A DNA stretch of 64,000 nucleotides from Chitinophagaceae bacterium (GCA_017853575.1 JAFMJI010000001.1:310001-374000); one strand, 5' to 3'. Counted from the stretch's first letter, positions 37,185 through 45,525 are shown. The notes: generated from the letters alone by a model not told the origin. A program made the numbers and translations.

Positions 37185-37502
37185 CGTGTGTCGTATGTTA
37201 GTTTTTCGAATGGTTTTTTATTTTAATGACAGTTTACGAAAATATCCCTGCTCACTCTCTTTTCAAACCTCTAAATATCAACACCCTGTTGATAACTGCA
37301 ACAATCCGCAAGGGGATTGAATTTGCTATTTTTTACACGTTTTTTGTAAAAAAAATTTTGGACAAATAGATAAAAATAAATAGATCGTACTATGACCCTA
37401 TTTGCATATGGAGATGAGATACATTATTAATTTCTATCAAACCAAAGAATATTCGTGTTTTCTAACAAAGTTTTTCGCACATTTGCATAGAAGATTAACT
37501 GC
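37185..37502. other. Divergent nrdJ/GGGPS intergenic region with two inverted repeats
   Basis: 318 bases without a gene. Near nrdJ is a perfect inverted repeat at 37276-37294 (TATCAACA, CCC, TGTTGATA) whose arms resemble DnaA boxes, and at 37302-37319 a second one (CAATCC, six-base loop, GGATTG). The rest is AT-rich; I see no ORF of note and no strong TAnnTTTG box for either gene. Confidence 0.6.
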
Positions 37503-38267
37503 ATGCTGACATCAACCTATGATAAAATTGTCCAACTCAAACGCGAGAACAGAAAGGCTTTCACAGTTCTCGTTGATCCAGATAAAACAACTTTGAAGAA
37601 AGCAGATGAACTTGTTTCACTGTGCACAAAGGCAAATGTTGATTTTATTTTTGTTGGTGGAAGTTTGGTTGTCAGCGATCATTTAGAAGAGCTAGTACAA
37701 CACATCAAATCATCCTGTGATATCCCGCTGTTGCTCTTCCCAGGCAGTCCATCTCAGGTTACCCCATATGCAGATGCATTGTTGTATCTCTCTCTCATAT
37801 CAGGCAGAAATCCCGAATACCTGATTGGTCAACATGTAATTTCAGCCCCTGCTGTTAAAAAAAGTGGACTCGAAGTCATTCCTACAGGATACATGTTAAT
37901 TGATGGTGGAGCACCTACCACCGTTTCGTACATCAGCAATGCGAATCCTATTCCAACAGATAAAAATGAGATTGCTCTCTGTACTGCCCTTGCAGGAGAA
38001 ATGCTCGGATTGAAGCTTCTTTACATGGATGCTGGAAGTGGCGCCAAACAACCTATTCAAGAGGGCATGATCCACGCAGTTGCCTCTCAGGTAAACATCC
38101 CCATCATAGTTGGAGGAGGTATCACAACTCCTGAAAAAGCCTATAACAATAGCAAGGCAGGTGCCGATATAATTGTAGTGGGGAATGCCATCGAAAAGGA
38201 CACTACGTTGATCTTGGAAATAAGCCAGGCTGTACACAGCATCAAAACTGTTGCCAACCCCCACTGA
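37503..38267 (+). CDS. Geranylgeranylglyceryl/heptaprenylglyceryl phosphate synthase family
   Basis: Prenyltransferase that joins a polyprenyl diphosphate to sn-glycerol 1-phosphate, the first committed step of archaeal ether lipids; the family also occurs in Bacteroidota. 254 residues of a TIM-barrel: TVLVDPDKTTLKKADEL near residue 20, FIFVGGSLVVSDHLEEL near 52, LFPGSPSQV near 79, LISGRNPEYLIGQHV near 100, LLYMDAGSGA near 180 and VGGGITTPEKA near 203. Length and these motifs fit the bacterial group II enzymes. The product chain length and its use in a bacterium are not established from sequence. Confidence 0.9.
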   Translation: MLTSTYDKIVQLKRENRKAFTVLVDPDKTTLKKADELVSLCTKANVDFIFVGGSLVVSDHLEELVQHIKSSCDIPLLLFPGSPSQVTPYADALLYLSLISGRNPEYLIGQHVISAPAVKKSGLEVIPTGYMLIDGGAPTTVSYISNANPIPTDKNEIALCTALAGEMLGLKLLYMDAGSGAKQPIQEGMIHAVASQVNIPIIVGGGITTPEKAYNNSKAGADIIVVGNAIEKDTTLILEISQAVHSIKTVANPH

Positions 38268-38363
38268 TAGCCGAAAGTATTCGCCCCCAATTAGAAGCAT
38301 TTTTCAGAAAAATTGCGTTTATTTGCAGTTCATAATTTTTCTTAAATACTTAGACACAGAAAA

Positions 38364-38492
38364 ATGAAAAAAAACCTAACCCTCACAACAATAGCAGAAA
38401 CGGTGCATACCGCTTCCACGCGTTGGGTTTTTGCTGTACCATCTGTTACAGTTTTTTTTAGCAGGCCGATTCCGTTTTTAGTACGACGTTGA
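38364..38492 (+). CDS. Candidate 42-residue leader peptide of the arginine operon
   Basis: ATG at 38364-38366, TGA at 38490-38492, ahead of the operon by 98 bases. The peptide opens MKKNLTLTTIAETVHTAS, has Thr-Arg-Trp at 19-21 and ends with a tandem Arg-Arg (CGA CGT) directly before the stop; four of 42 codons are Arg (20, 34, 41, 42). A hairpin of CTGTA/TACAG arms followed by eight T lies within the frame at codons 24-32, starting about ten bases after Arg codon 20. A ribosome paused at Arg20 would cover the hairpin's first arm and so favour read-through, as expected for arginine control. I recognise no known leader family. The hairpin is short, so attenuation is a hypothesis. Confidence 0.5.
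   Translation: MKKNLTLTTIAETVHTASTRWVFAVPSVTVFFSRPIPFLVRR
38433..38459 (+). terminator. Weak terminator-like hairpin inside the leader ORF
   Basis: CTGTA at 38434-38438 pairs with TACAG at 38447-38451 around an eight-base loop, followed by eight T (38452-38459). The stem is only five pairs (six with a G-T), weak for a stand-alone terminator; it lies in the frame of the candidate leader peptide. Confidence 0.35.
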
Positions 38493-38590
38493 TAGTTACC
38501 ACCCCCCCTCAGCTACGATTGATTCGATAAGCTGGATTCATTACATGTAGTGGGTCCTGGCATCAATTAATTACAACTCATCAATTCAAA

Positions 38591-39292
38591 ATGGAACAAC
38601 AATCTTTCAATATATACATCGCCAGTGAAGCAGATTTCAAATTTGCAGAAGAAATCTGTACAGAAATGGAAGAGTCTGCAAAAGCACGCGGTACGGGCAT
38701 CGCAAAGAGAAGTCCTGAATACGTGAAAAAGAAAATGAGTGAAGGAAAGGCCGTAGTAGCAACAACTGAAAATGGCGAATGGGCAGGCTTCTGCTACATA
38801 GAAACATGGAGCCATGGAGAATATGTGGCCAACTCCGGACTCATCGTAAAACCAATCTTCAGAAAAAGTGGATTAGCGAAATCCATTAAAAAGAAAATAT
38901 TTGAACTCAGCAGAAAAACATATCCCGATTCAAAAATATTTGGATTGACCACAGGACTTGCTGTGATGAAAATCAATTCTGAACTCGGATACGAACCGGT
39001 AACGTATTCTGAACTCACCCAAGATGAAGACTTTTGGGCAGGATGCAAAAGTTGTGTGAATTATGAAATCCTCATGAGCAAAGAAAGAAAAAACTGTATG
39101 TGCACTGCAATGTTGTATGATCCAAAAGACCACTACAGCCCCGAGGAGACCACACAATATTTTGAAGAAAATAAAAAAGGATTCGAAAGACTATTCAGTT
39201 TCAAACAATTCAATTTTCTCAAAACATTCACCAAAAAAGACAACAACAGCAAATCAATCATTGGAGCATTGCTTTCACTCCTGAATATTTAA
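38591..39292 (+). CDS. GNAT acyltransferase at head of arginine operon
   Basis: Likely the first pathway enzyme, acylating the amino group of glutamate; no classical argA or argJ occurs in the operon. 233 residues with a GNAT core at about 5-145: VVATTENGEWAGFCYIETW, GLIVKPIFRKSGLAKSIKKKI (CoA-binding region, near 83) and SELGYEPVTYSELTQDEDFW. After the core are four cysteines in a C-x2-C-x13-C-x-C spacing: Cys152, Cys155, Cys169, Cys171. They suggest a metal site or redox control. The donor could be acetyl-CoA or, given the downstream transcarbamylase, succinyl-CoA. It is 10 bases before argG. The role is inferred from position; GNAT membership is seen. Confidence 0.75.
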   Translation: MEQQSFNIYIASEADFKFAEEICTEMEESAKARGTGIAKRSPEYVKKKMSEGKAVVATTENGEWAGFCYIETWSHGEYVANSGLIVKPIFRKSGLAKSIKKKIFELSRKTYPDSKIFGLTTGLAVMKINSELGYEPVTYSELTQDEDFWAGCKSCVNYEILMSKERKNCMCTAMLYDPKDHYSPEETTQYFEENKKGFERLFSFKQFNFLKTFTKKDNNSKSIIGALLSLLNI

Positions 39293-39302
39293 AAAAGAAA
39301 TT

Positions 39303-40502
39303 ATGTCAAAGAAAATTGTACTTGGATTCAGTGGCGGATTGGATACGACATTCTGTGTAAAATATTTATCCGAAGAAAAAGGATATGAAGTGCACAGCAT
39401 CATTGTAAACACAGGTGGATTCAGCGAAGATGAGCTCAAGAAAATAGAGGCGCATGCCCACAAACTCGGTGTTGCTTCTCATACAACCGTGAACGCTGTA
39501 GAATCTTATTACAACAGCATCATCAAATATTTAATATTCGGAAATGTATTGAAGAACAATACGTATCCATTGAGTGTAAGTGCTGAAAGATTAAGTCAAG
39601 CTATTCACATTGCAGAACATGTCAAAAAATTAGGTGCAAGCGCGGTCGCACACGGCAGCACAGGTGCTGGAAATGATCAGGTAAGATTTGACATGGTATT
39701 CCATATCATGATTCCTGGTGTAGAAATCATCACACCCATACGCGACTTAAAACTTAGCCGAGAGGAAGAGATCAGCTATCTCCAATCAAAAGGAGTAGAG
39801 ATGAATGCTGAAAAGGCAATGTATTCTATCAACAAAGGTCTTTGGGGTACCAGTGTTGGGGGAAAAGAAACCCTTTCATCCAAGGGAATGCTTCCTGAAG
39901 CTGCATGGCCTACTCAAGTAACAAAACATGATGCTGAAGAAGTTGTATTGAGTTTTAAAAAAGGTGAATTGGTTGCTTTGAACGATAAAAAATTCTCACA
40001 CCCTTCAGCAGCTATTCAATATCTGCAAACAATAGCAGGTCCGTTTGGAATTGGAAGAGATATACATGTTGGAGATACCATCATCGGAATCAAAGGCAGG
40101 GTTGGATTTGAAGCTGCAGCTCCAATGGTGATTTTAAAATCACATCATGCATTAGAAAAACATGTGCTAACAAAATGGCAGCTGCAATGGAAGGATACCC
40201 TCTCTCAATTTTATGGAAACTGGTTGCATGAAGGTCAAATCCTAGATCCAGTAATGCGTGATATTGAATCTTTCCTCCAGCATTCTCAAGAACATGTTAA
40301 CGGAAAAGTATTTGTTCAATTACAGCCTTACAGATTCCAGATCATTGGAATTGAATCATCATACGATTTAATGAACAGCAAGTTTGGAAAATATGGAGAA
40401 ATGAACTCAGGGTTCACTGGTGAAGATGTAAGAGGATTCAGCAAAATATTCGGCAACCAAACCATTATTTGGAATGCCGTTCAACAAGAAAATAAAAAAT
40501 AA
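39303..40502 (+). CDS. argG: Argininosuccinate synthase
   Basis: Condenses citrulline with aspartate using ATP to give argininosuccinate. 399 residues. The ATP-binding loop VLGFSGGLDTTFCVKYL lies at about residues 5-21, AHGSTGAGNDQVRFD near 118, and the C-terminal synthase segments (DRDIHVGDTIIGIKGRVGFEAAAP-like pattern near 255-275, GFTGEDVRGFSKIFGNQ near 375) are present. It is second in the operon, 10 bases after the GNAT and six before argC. Confidence 0.95.
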   Translation: MSKKIVLGFSGGLDTTFCVKYLSEEKGYEVHSIIVNTGGFSEDELKKIEAHAHKLGVASHTTVNAVESYYNSIIKYLIFGNVLKNNTYPLSVSAERLSQAIHIAEHVKKLGASAVAHGSTGAGNDQVRFDMVFHIMIPGVEIITPIRDLKLSREEEISYLQSKGVEMNAEKAMYSINKGLWGTSVGGKETLSSKGMLPEAAWPTQVTKHDAEEVVLSFKKGELVALNDKKFSHPSAAIQYLQTIAGPFGIGRDIHVGDTIIGIKGRVGFEAAAPMVILKSHHALEKHVLTKWQLQWKDTLSQFYGNWLHEGQILDPVMRDIESFLQHSQEHVNGKVFVQLQPYRFQIIGIESSYDLMNSKFGKYGEMNSGFTGEDVRGFSKIFGNQTIIWNAVQQENKK

Positions 40503-40507
40503 GCATT

Positions 40508-41488
40508 ATGAAAGCAACCATCAGGACAGGCATCATCGGCGGAGCTGGTTATACAGGCGGTGAACTGATCCGTCTGTTGCTTCATCACCCAAACACTGAA
40601 TTGACATTTGTTCACAGCAAAAGCAATGCAGGAAATAAATTATACCAAGTACACGAAGATTTAATTGGTTCAACTGAACAAACATTTACAGAAAATATCA
40701 ATCAAGATATTAATATCCTTTTTCTGTGTCTTAGTCATGGTGAGTCTTCAAAATTTCTTCAAGAAAATGTGATTGATGATCGCATCAAGATCATTGATCT
40801 TGCAAATGATTTTCGATTGAAAGAACAGTCAAAAATCGGTAATAGAGTATTTACCTATGGCCTTCCTGAATTGAACTTTGAAGAAATTCAAACATCAAAT
40901 AACATTGCAAACCCGGGATGTTTTGCAACTGCCATACAATTAGGACTTCTTCCATTGGCGAAAAAATCTCTGTTAAAAGATGTCTACTCAACAGGCATTA
41001 CAGGATCCACTGGTGCCGGACAGTCACTCTCGGCAACAAGTCACTTTTCCTGGAGATCAAACAATATTCAGGCTTATAAAACACTTACCCATCAACACCT
41101 TGGGGAAATACATCAGTCACTTCATCAATTGAATTCCAAAAATGCATCTGTACATTTTGTACCATGGAGAGGTGACTTCACAAGAGGAATTTTTATTTCA
41201 TCCACCATAGATGCCAGTGTTTCAATAGAGGAGGCCAACGATATCTATAAGGAATACTACAAGCAACATCCTTTTACAATTGTTTCAGACAAGCAAATCT
41301 CTATGAAACAAGTAGTAAATAGCAACAAGGCAGTCATTTTTATTGAAAAACAAAACGATAAACTTGTCATACATAGCGCAATTGATAACTTGTTAAAAGG
41401 TGCGAGTGGACAAGCAGTGGAGAACATGAATATTATGTTCGGGCTGGATCAGACAACCGGACTACATTTAAAACCTTCAGCTTTTTAA
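40508..41488 (+). CDS. argC: N-acyl-gamma-glutamyl-phosphate reductase
   Basis: NADPH-dependent reduction of the acyl-glutamyl phosphate made by ArgB to the semialdehyde. 326 residues. Rossmann start GIIGGAGYTGGELIRLLLHHP, catalytic Cys138 in ANPGCFATAIQLGLLPL, and the active-site His region HQHLGEIHQSL near 197. Whether it prefers acetyl or succinyl substrates cannot be read from sequence alone, but the ArgF paralogue in this operon suggests succinyl. It lies between argG and argD with short spacers. Confidence 0.95.
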   Translation: MKATIRTGIIGGAGYTGGELIRLLLHHPNTELTFVHSKSNAGNKLYQVHEDLIGSTEQTFTENINQDINILFLCLSHGESSKFLQENVIDDRIKIIDLANDFRLKEQSKIGNRVFTYGLPELNFEEIQTSNNIANPGCFATAIQLGLLPLAKKSLLKDVYSTGITGSTGAGQSLSATSHFSWRSNNIQAYKTLTHQHLGEIHQSLHQLNSKNASVHFVPWRGDFTRGIFISSTIDASVSIEEANDIYKEYYKQHPFTIVSDKQISMKQVVNSNKAVIFIEKQNDKLVIHSAIDNLLKGASGQAVENMNIMFGLDQTTGLHLKPSAF

Positions 41489-41497
41489 ACCATTGCG

Positions 41498-42640
41498 ATG
41501 AAACTATTCGACGTATATCCTATCAACAATATCAACATCACCCATGCCAAGGGGTCCAAGGTATGGGATGAACATAACAATGAATATCTGGATTTATATG
41601 GCGGGCATGCAGTGATCAGCATCGGACATACACATCCGCACTGGGTTCATCGCATTGAAGAGCAATTGAAAAAAATTGCATTCTATTCCAACTCCATAAA
41701 AATTCCAATTCAGGAGGAGCTTGCACATAAACTGGGGGAAGTGTCAGGAAAAAAAGACTATCAATTGTTTCTATGTAACTCTGGTGCAGAGGCAAATGAA
41801 AACGCATTAAAACTTGCATCCTTTCACACAGGCAGAAAAAAGATCATTGCTTTCAGCAAATCATTTCATGGAAGAACTTCTCTTGCTGTTGCTGCAACCG
41901 ACAACCCATCCATTGTTGCACCAGTCAATCAAACAGACAATGTAATTTTCCTACCCTTCAACAACACAGAAGCATTGGAAGAAGCATTCAAAAAACATGG
42001 AAATGAACTTGCTGCTGTAATAGTAGAAGGCATTCAGGGTGTAGGAGGTATCAATGTCGCAGAGAAAAATTTTTTACTTTCCATTAGAAAAAATTGCGAT
42101 CAATACGGCGCTGTATATATTGCCGACAGTGTACAATGCGGTTATGGAAGATCAGGTATATTTTTTAGCCATGATCATGCGGGAGTAGAAGCAGATATCT
42201 ATACAATGGCAAAAGGAATGGGCAACGGATTTCCAATAGGTGGAATCATTATATCTCCATCGTTGAAAGCAAAACATGGAATGCTGGGAACCACTTTTGG
42301 TGGCAACCATCTTGCATGTGCAGCAGCATTGGCAGTATTGGAGGTAATTGAAAAAGAAAATCTAATACAACATGCATCAAAAGTTGGAGAATTTTTATCT
42401 GCATCGTTGCGATCAATCTCCCCGCTGAGTGGAGTTAGAGGAATGGGATTGATGATTGGGTTTGATGTACCTGAACAACTTAATAACCTAAAGAAAGACC
42501 TCTTATTCAAATACAGAATTTTTACTGGGGAAGCAAAGCCCAATGTAATCAGACTACTTCCTTCCCTTGCACTCAGCATGGAGGATGCAGCATATTTTAT
42601 TCAGCACTTAAAGCTGGCCATCGAACAATACCAAGACTAA
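41498..42640 (+). CDS. argD: Acylornithine aminotransferase
   Basis: PLP-dependent transfer of an amino group from glutamate to the acyl-glutamate semialdehyde. 380 residues, class III aminotransferase. PLP contacts: NSGAEANENALKLA near 94, SKSFHGRTSLAVAATDN near 120, the aspartate in YIADSVQCGYGRSG at about 208-220, and the Schiff-base Lys239 in TMAKGMGNGFPIGG. The common DEVQTG signature is DSVQCG here, a mild change. Operon position between argC and argF' defines its step. Confidence 0.94.
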   Translation: MKLFDVYPINNINITHAKGSKVWDEHNNEYLDLYGGHAVISIGHTHPHWVHRIEEQLKKIAFYSNSIKIPIQEELAHKLGEVSGKKDYQLFLCNSGAEANENALKLASFHTGRKKIIAFSKSFHGRTSLAVAATDNPSIVAPVNQTDNVIFLPFNNTEALEEAFKKHGNELAAVIVEGIQGVGGINVAEKNFLLSIRKNCDQYGAVYIADSVQCGYGRSGIFFSHDHAGVEADIYTMAKGMGNGFPIGGIIISPSLKAKHGMLGTTFGGNHLACAAALAVLEVIEKENLIQHASKVGEFLSASLRSISPLSGVRGMGLMIGFDVPEQLNNLKKDLLFKYRIFTGEAKPNVIRLLPSLALSMEDAAYFIQHLKLAIEQYQD

Positions 42641-42646
42641 CTGATC

Positions 42647-43606
42647 ATGAAACAATTTCTATCTGCCCACGATGTACAAAATATTCCTGCCATTATTCAG
42701 GATGCGCTGACATACAAATCCGCTCCATGGAAAGATGAAAACTTGGGAAAGCATAAAAAGTTGGGCTGCTTGTTCATGAACCCAAGCATGCGAACTAGAT
42801 TGAGCACCCAAATTGCAGCACAACAATTGGGAATGGAAACCGTGGTTTTTAATGTAGGCAACGAAGGATGGGCATTGGAATTTGCAGATGGAGCAATCAT
42901 GAATGGCACTACTGTTGAACATGTAAAAGATGCTGCCCCCATCATGGGAAATTATTTTGACCTGCTTGCAGTGAGAACATTTCCTGGATTGAAAGATCGG
43001 GAAGCAGATTATAGTGAACACATCATGCACCAGTTTATTAAATATGCAGGTATCCCAGTGATCAGCTTGGAAAGCGCCACCTTACACCCCCTGCAAAGTT
43101 TAACGGATCTGATTACCATCAATGAAACAATTCAAACAACAGGTTTCAAAAGAAAACCAAAAATAGTTTTGAGCTGGGCACCTCATGTAAAGCCCTTGCC
43201 TCAATGCGTAGCCAACAGTTTTTCACAATGGGTGAATGCTTGGGGTGTGGCCGATTTTGTCATCACTCATCCTGAAGGGTATGCATTGGAAAAAAAATTT
43301 ACCGAAGGGGCAACCATTGTACACCAACAAGAAGAAGCTCTCAAAGACGCAGATTTCGTCTACATAAAAAACTGGAGTTCATATGAACAATATGGCACCA
43401 TGCCTGCATATGAAGGCGAATGGATGCTCACGAATAAAAAATTGGCACTAACCAATCAGGCAAAGGTGATGCATTGCCTTCCTGTCCGACGAAATGTAGA
43501 ACTATCCGATGAAATACTCGATGGGCCAAACAGCCTGGTAACAAAACAAGCAACAAACAGGGTTTGGGCTGCACAGGCAGTAATAGCCTCGATGCTCAAA
43601 TCATAA
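42647..43606 (+). CDS. Acylornithine carbamoyltransferase, succinyl-type by prediction
   Basis: Transfers a carbamoyl group from carbamoyl phosphate to an N-acylated ornithine, so citrulline is formed before deacylation. 319 residues. Carbamoyl-phosphate loop MNPSMRTRLST at about 44-54, the lid segment NEGWALEFADGAIMNGTTVEH at 72-92, HPLQSLTDL near 147 and HCLPVRRN near 275 match the N-acetyl/N-succinylornithine branch and not the plain ornithine enzymes. The residue that sets acyl specificity (Glu92 in the Xanthomonas acetyl enzyme, Pro90 in the Bacteroides fragilis succinyl enzyme) is Val90 here. From memory of published work, replacing Glu92 by Val turned the acetyl enzyme into a succinyl one, so succinylornithine is predicted. 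Confidence 0.9.
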   Translation: MKQFLSAHDVQNIPAIIQDALTYKSAPWKDENLGKHKKLGCLFMNPSMRTRLSTQIAAQQLGMETVVFNVGNEGWALEFADGAIMNGTTVEHVKDAAPIMGNYFDLLAVRTFPGLKDREADYSEHIMHQFIKYAGIPVISLESATLHPLQSLTDLITINETIQTTGFKRKPKIVLSWAPHVKPLPQCVANSFSQWVNAWGVADFVITHPEGYALEKKFTEGATIVHQQEEALKDADFVYIKNWSSYEQYGTMPAYEGEWMLTNKKLALTNQAKVMHCLPVRRNVELSDEILDGPNSLVTKQATNRVWAAQAVIASMLKS

Positions 43607-43617
43607 AACAAAAAAAT

Positions 43618-44397
43618 ATGGATCCACTGTACATTATAAAAGTTGGTGGCAATATCATTGATGACGATCAAAAGCTGAAAAGTTTTCTCACTGAATTTGC
43701 AAAAATTCAAGGAAAGAAAATTCTAGTGCATGGTGGTGGTAAACTTGCAACAAAACTTGCGCAAGACCTTTCCATTCAACAACATATGGTGGATGGAAGA
43801 AGAATTACTGATGCGGAAACATTAAAGATTGTTACAATGGTGTATGCAGGATTGATCAACAAACAAATGGTTGCTCAACTGAATGCCTTGGGATCCACTT
43901 CCATAGGGATTTGCGGCGCAGATGCCAATACCATTGTTGCACATAAAAGAGAACATCCCAGTATCGATTTTGGATTCGTAGGGGATGTTGATAAAGTCAA
44001 TACCAGCATGTTGCTTACGTTATTAAATGAAAACATCAACATAGTAATTGCCCCCATCACACAAGATGCAAATGGTCAACTCTTGAACACAAACGCTGAT
44101 ACAATTGCACAAGAGATTGCAAAAGCGATGTCAAAAAACATGGATACAACCCTTGTTTACTCATTCGAAAAGAAAGGTGTAATGAGAGATGTGAATGATG
44201 AAACATCAGTTATTTCAAAAATAGACAAAGAGGCTTTCACTAAATTGAAAGAAGAAAATGCCATTTTTGCTGGAATGATTCCAAAATTAGACAATGCCTT
44301 TACTGCCATATCAGCGGGTGTTTCAAGGGTCATCATCGGTGATGCAATAGAATTGAGCATGTTAATCAAGGGAGAGAGCGGAACAACCATTCATTAA
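43618..44397 (+). CDS. argB: N-acylglutamate kinase
   Basis: Phosphorylates N-acylglutamate with ATP. From the ATG at 43618 it is 259 residues; a TTG further upstream would overlap argF'. Amino-acid kinase motifs are clear: YIIKVGGNIID at about 5-15, ILVHGGGKLAT near 36 (glycine-rich), VDGRRITDAETL near 57 and the Asp-containing NTNADTIAQEIAKAM near 160. The stop is nine bases before argE. The step is usually feedback-inhibited by arginine in the long form; this shorter type lacks the N-terminal helix linked to that, by comparison with known families. Confidence 0.94.
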   Translation: MDPLYIIKVGGNIIDDDQKLKSFLTEFAKIQGKKILVHGGGKLATKLAQDLSIQQHMVDGRRITDAETLKIVTMVYAGLINKQMVAQLNALGSTSIGICGADANTIVAHKREHPSIDFGFVGDVDKVNTSMLLTLLNENINIVIAPITQDANGQLLNTNADTIAQEIAKAMSKNMDTTLVYSFEKKGVMRDVNDETSVISKIDKEAFTKLKEENAIFAGMIPKLDNAFTAISAGVSRVIIGDAIELSMLIKGESGTTIH

Positions 44398-44406
44398 AAA
44401 ATCAAC

Positions 44407-45516
44407 ATGTCTACACTCCATCATATTCAACAAGATGCCATTCAACTTCTAAAGAAGATGATTGCAACCCCTTCTTTCAGCAAAGAAGAAAAAGAAGTTG
44501 CAGACTTGATAGAATCATTTCTGAAGGAGCATGGTGTTCCCACCCACCGTATCTTAAACAATGTGTATGCATTGAATAAATATTTCGATGCATCAAAACC
44601 AAGTATCCTACTCAACTCACACCATGATACAGTAAAACCCGCAAAGGGTTATACAACAGATCCTTTTACACCTACTGAACAAGATGGAAAAATCATCGGA
44701 TTGGGGAGCAATGATGCCGGCGGACCATTGGTTGCATTGATTGCAACATTTATACATTTTTATTTGAATGACGCACTGCACATCAATTTGATCATCGCTG
44801 CAACTGCAGAAGAAGAAATCTCTGGCAAAAACGGTGTCGAATACTTGCTGCAGGATCCAGGATTTCTGCAGCACCTGCAAGGGAGTAAAATTGTTGGTGC
44901 CTTGGTTGGTGAGCCTACTAACATGCAGATGGCTGTTGCGGAAAGAGGCCTACTGGTATTAGATGGATTGGCATCAGGAAAAGCAGGGCACGCAGCCCGT
45001 GAAGAAGGCATCAATGCCATTGGAATTGCAATGGATGATATCCATGCGATCAACAATCATCCGTTTCAAAAAATATCAGATCTAACTGGCAAGACAACTG
45101 CAAAAGTTACTGTCATCGAAACAGACAATAAAGCACACAATGTCATACCTGCACAATGCAAATTTGTAATTGATGTAAGGGTAAATGAGCTCTACTCTTT
45201 TGATGATGTATTACAACAACTGCAATCCATTTCTTCAAGCAATCTTACGCCGAGAAGCTTCAGGTTGAGATCCACAATGATTGCGCTGGATCATCCTATT
45301 GTGCTTGCAGGCAAAAAACTTGGATTGAACCACTATGGATCTCCTACAACAAGCGATAAAGCCCTCATGCATTTTCCAGCATTGAAAATAGGTCCTGGTG
45401 ATTCTGCAAGAAGTCACACCGCAGATGAGTATATTTATATAAAGGAAATTGAACAGGGAATTGAAATCTTCATTCAAATAATGGAAGAATCATCAAAAAG
45501 CTATCATTTCTCATAA
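44407..45516 (+). CDS. argE: N-acyl-citrulline/ornithine deacylase (M20 family)
   Basis: Zinc M20 amidohydrolase that removes the acyl group; because the carbamoyltransferase acts on acylated ornithine, the true substrate is probably acyl-citrulline. 369 residues. Metal ligands: LLNSHHDTVKP near 72 (His, Asp), GLGSNDAGGPL near 98 (Asp bridge), AATAEEEISGKNG near 130 (catalytic Glu then metal Glu) and GPGDSARSHTADEYI near 338 (His). A dimerisation domain lies at about 175-290 (GLASGKAGHAAREEGINAI). It lies between argB and argH. Confidence 0.92.
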   Translation: MSTLHHIQQDAIQLLKKMIATPSFSKEEKEVADLIESFLKEHGVPTHRILNNVYALNKYFDASKPSILLNSHHDTVKPAKGYTTDPFTPTEQDGKIIGLGSNDAGGPLVALIATFIHFYLNDALHINLIIAATAEEEISGKNGVEYLLQDPGFLQHLQGSKIVGALVGEPTNMQMAVAERGLLVLDGLASGKAGHAAREEGINAIGIAMDDIHAINNHPFQKISDLTGKTTAKVTVIETDNKAHNVIPAQCKFVIDVRVNELYSFDDVLQQLQSISSSNLTPRSFRLRSTMIALDHPIVLAGKKLGLNHYGSPTTSDKALMHFPALKIGPGDSARSHTADEYIYIKEIEQGIEIFIQIMEESSKSYHFS

Positions 45517-45525
45517 TCATCTATT

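Larger units (their letters stand above)
38268..38590 (+). promoter_or_regulatory. Arginine-operon leader region
   Basis: 323 bases between the prenyl synthase gene and the arginine operon. It holds a 42-codon ORF (38364-38492), a small CGGT-GCAT-ACCG hairpin at 38401-38412, a five-pair CTGTA/TACAG hairpin at 38434-38451 followed by eight T, a run of seven C at 38502-38508, and a hairpin with CAGCT/AGCTG arms at 38510-38534. No clear promoter consensus is seen. The layout suggests a regulated leader rather than plain spacer; that is inference. Confidence 0.5.

Noticed and set aside
37185-37345. Cobalamin riboswitch ahead of nrdJ
   Set aside because: No B12-box-like sequence or the needed multi-stem layout could be seen in 160 bases; only two short stems. 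A covariance search would settle it.
41616-41819. Minus-strand frames inside the arginine operon (also 42199-42579, 42659-43030)
   Set aside because: Antisense to intact arg genes, without domain features or start context.
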